A DNA stretch of 64,000 nucleotides. It comes from Parabacteroides sp. Marseille-P3160 (GTDB lineage Bacteria; Bacteroidota; Bacteroidia; Bacteroidales; Tannerellaceae). The notes beneath the pieces were generated by a model. The model did not search any database and had not been told where the DNA came from. It saw nothing but the letters and a program-made list of their open reading frames with translations. Location: contig NZ_LT799418.1 of NCBI RefSeq assembly GCF_900162725.1, positions 125,193 through 189,192 of the forward strand, given 5' to 3'. This document shows, piece by piece, positions 62,785 to 64,000 of this stretch (position 1 is its first letter; each line of letters begins with the position of its first letter). The translations under genes were made by a program, and so were the position numbers.

Positions 62785-63653
62785 CCGACTTCAATCACCA
62801 GGTATTTGCCCAAGCTCCAGAAATATTTATAATCCTTGATAACCAAAGTCAGGTTCTTTTCGGCGTCTTGTTTGAATTCATATGAATCCTTGGGATGATT
62901 GGATTTCAGTTCTGCTTTCGAAGCGAACAAAGGTATCTCTTTCAACTCACGAATATCCACCGCAATAAAATAATCCTTATTGAAACCGGTCTGCAAGACT
63001 TTAGATTTTGAAAACAGGCCTCCGCCGGAAATGATTTTCTGGTCTTTCAACTCTTTTTCCGTTCCAAAGCAATAATACGCCCTGTTCAGTTCCTTATCCT
63101 GCGCGCTGATAGTCTTCGATTGGCTGGAGGCGGTTGTAGACAAGTTTTCCACGTTCTCATTCAAAGAGGCAACCATTTCATCCAATTCTTGGATACGGAT
63201 GTTCTTCTTAGCCAAATCTTCCTGAAGGGAAGCAATGAGCGTCGCCTTCTGATCCAATTCGGAAGAAAGGCGGTTTAACGTTTTCTGCAAAGCGGAAGAC
63301 TTGATATTGCTCTTATTCAGTTGCTCCTGCAATTGGGCGATCTGCGCCTTATTTTTCTTCAGCGTTTCAGTGATCAACTGCATGTTCTCTTTAATCTGCT
63401 CCCGCTTGCTTTGATTAAACTCGCCTCCGGTCTGTTGCTGGATCGTAAGGTAATTCTCGGCATCGCGGATCGACTGGATATCAGCCTGCACGTCATTCAG
63501 AGTAGAGAGCATTTCATTAAGTTCCGCCGTATTCTGCGCGCTTTCCTGTTTCAGGGAATCATTTTCCGCCTGTAGCTTCTTATAATCGGACGAATTCTGA
63601 CCGCAGGAAATCAACAGGAGTGCACTGATCCCAATAAATAGTACTTTCTTCAT
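62781..63653 (-). CDS. Coiled-coil lipoprotein of unknown function
   Basis: 290 residues. Lipobox LLLISC (Cys17). A long helical coiled coil with heptad patterning spans about 25-190 (KKLQAENDSLKQES through ENVENLSTTASSQSK), followed by a small conserved C-terminal domain (about 190-290; RAYYCFGTEKELKDQKII, YKYFWSLGKYLVI). Typical of Bacteroidetes lipoproteins thought to sit in the periplasm. Lies between rsmI and yjjG on one transcript, with 19 bases to rsmI and 4 bases of overlap with yjjG. Confidence 0.8.
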   Translation of the reverse strand: MKKVLFIGISALLLISCGQNSSDYKKLQAENDSLKQESAQNTAELNEMLSTLNDVQADIQSIRDAENYLTIQQQTGGEFNQSKREQIKENMQLITETLKKNKAQIAQLQEQLNKSNIKSSALQKTLNRLSSELDQKATLIASLQEDLAKKNIRIQELDEMVASLNENVENLSTTASSQSKTISAQDKELNRAYYCFGTEKELKDQKIISGGGLFSKSKVLQTGFNKDYFIAVDIRELKEIPLFASKAELKSNHPKDSYEFKQDAEKNLTLVIKDYKYFWSLGKYLVIEVG

Positions 63654-63672
63654 TTTGTTATAATATTAATAA

Positions 63673-64000
63673 TTAAATATCTTTATTCTTATGTTTCTCT
63701 TTTAAACCTCCTAAAACTATAACAATCTCTCCTTTCGGTTCGTTCACGGAAAAATGAGAAATCAGTTCATTTACAGTTCCACGCACCGTTTCCTCGTGGA
63801 TTTTAGAAATTTCGCGGGAGACAGAGACTTCTCTATCAATTCCCATGTGCTCAGCAAACTGCATTAAAGTTTTAAGCAGGCGGAAAGGAGATTCGTAAAA
63901 AATCATCGTCCGCTCTTCCAAAGCCAGTTCTTTGAGGCGGGTAAGCCTCCCTTTCTTCTGCGGGAGGAAGCCTTCGAAGCAAAAGCGGTCGTTCGGAAGG
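63673..64000 (-). CDS. rsmI: 16S rRNA (cytidine1402-2'-O)-methyltransferase, C-terminal part
   Basis: The 5' part is beyond the right edge. The visible 109 residues begin NDRFCFEGFLPQKKGRL, then ERTMIFYESPFRL, SVSREISKIHEE and GEIVIVLGG: the RsmI tetrapyrrole-methylase fold C-terminal half. 2'-O-methylates C1402 of 16S rRNA. First gene seen of a minus-strand unit with the coiled-coil lipoprotein and yjjG. An internal ATG at 63921 is not the real start. Confidence 0.93.
   Translation of the reverse strand, partial: LPNDRFCFEGFLPQKKGRLTRLKELALEERTMIFYESPFRLLKTLMQFAEHMGIDREVSVSREISKIHEETVRGTVNELISHFSVNEPKGEIVIVLGGLKEKHKNKDI

Overview
The window reads as ordinary chromosomal DNA of an anaerobic gut-type member of the order Bacteroidales. 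The evidence is a SusC-family receptor with an ECF sigma/FecR regulatory pair, promoters of the TTTG / TAnnTTTG type, A/T-rich ribosome sites, 2-oxoacid:ferredoxin oxidoreductase, ATP-type PEP carboxykinase, Pta-AckA, a GH29 fucosidase lipoprotein and WbpB/PorR-like sugar-nucleotide enzymes. Parabacteroides or a near relative (Tannerellaceae) is my best guess, by inference from protein style only. I see no phage, no intact insertion sequence and no CRISPR array.

Layout. 1-5000: the edge of a nutrient-uptake locus on the minus strand, made of an ECF sigma factor, a FecR anti-sigma and a SusC/RagA receptor with an STN signalling domain that runs off the left end. The sigma and anti-sigma genes are separated by an unusual 393-base spacer full of palindromes. 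5100-13300: gdhA, uxaC, a DUF2007 membrane protein, a second ECF sigma factor, an NfeD-type protease, cytidine deaminase, a Spy-like periplasmic protein and a PagL-like lipid A deacylase. 13500-22960: YifB/ComM ATPase, a TlpA-like lipoprotein, pckA, korAB, alanine dehydrogenase and shikimate kinase. 23200-28000: tRNA-Gln, tyrS, and a tightly overlapped operon DUF4271-hemD-rnpA-yidD-tatD. 28100-38000: nadB, murF, folP-cdaA, pta-ackA and an M16 protease. 38000-48700: lpxH, a MIP18-family protein, radC, efp, lrgAB, rsmA-mgtE, a membrane flippase-like protein, pepD and a SulP transporter. 48700-53000: a GH29 fucosidase and an A/T-richer three-gene patch of envelope proteins. 53100-64000: an MBL hydrolase, a three-gene operon (transglutaminase-like lipoprotein, PLP aminotransferase, Gfo/Idh oxidoreductase), a RecD-like helicase, DUF3822-rsmD, a decayed REP-associated transposase carrying a REP-like palindrome, and rsmI-lipoprotein-yjjG.

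Together the metabolic genes describe a fermentative anaerobe: PEP carboxykinase and KorAB around the C4/C5 acids, Pta-AckA making acetate and ATP, and GdhA and Ald handling ammonium. Envelope genes (murF, lpxH, pagL-like, the WbpB/PorR-like pair, several lipoproteins) form the second theme.

The most unusual sequence structure is a pair of short intergenic arrays (4138-4230 and 40776-40863). They have unrelated sequences but the same 22-nt period, and each unit alternates two small palindromic cores 11 nt apart. The first contains a perfect 27-bp inverted repeat. I have not seen this described and regard it as the best candidate for something new here. All promoter, terminator and domain calls come from reading the sequence by eye; no database search was run.
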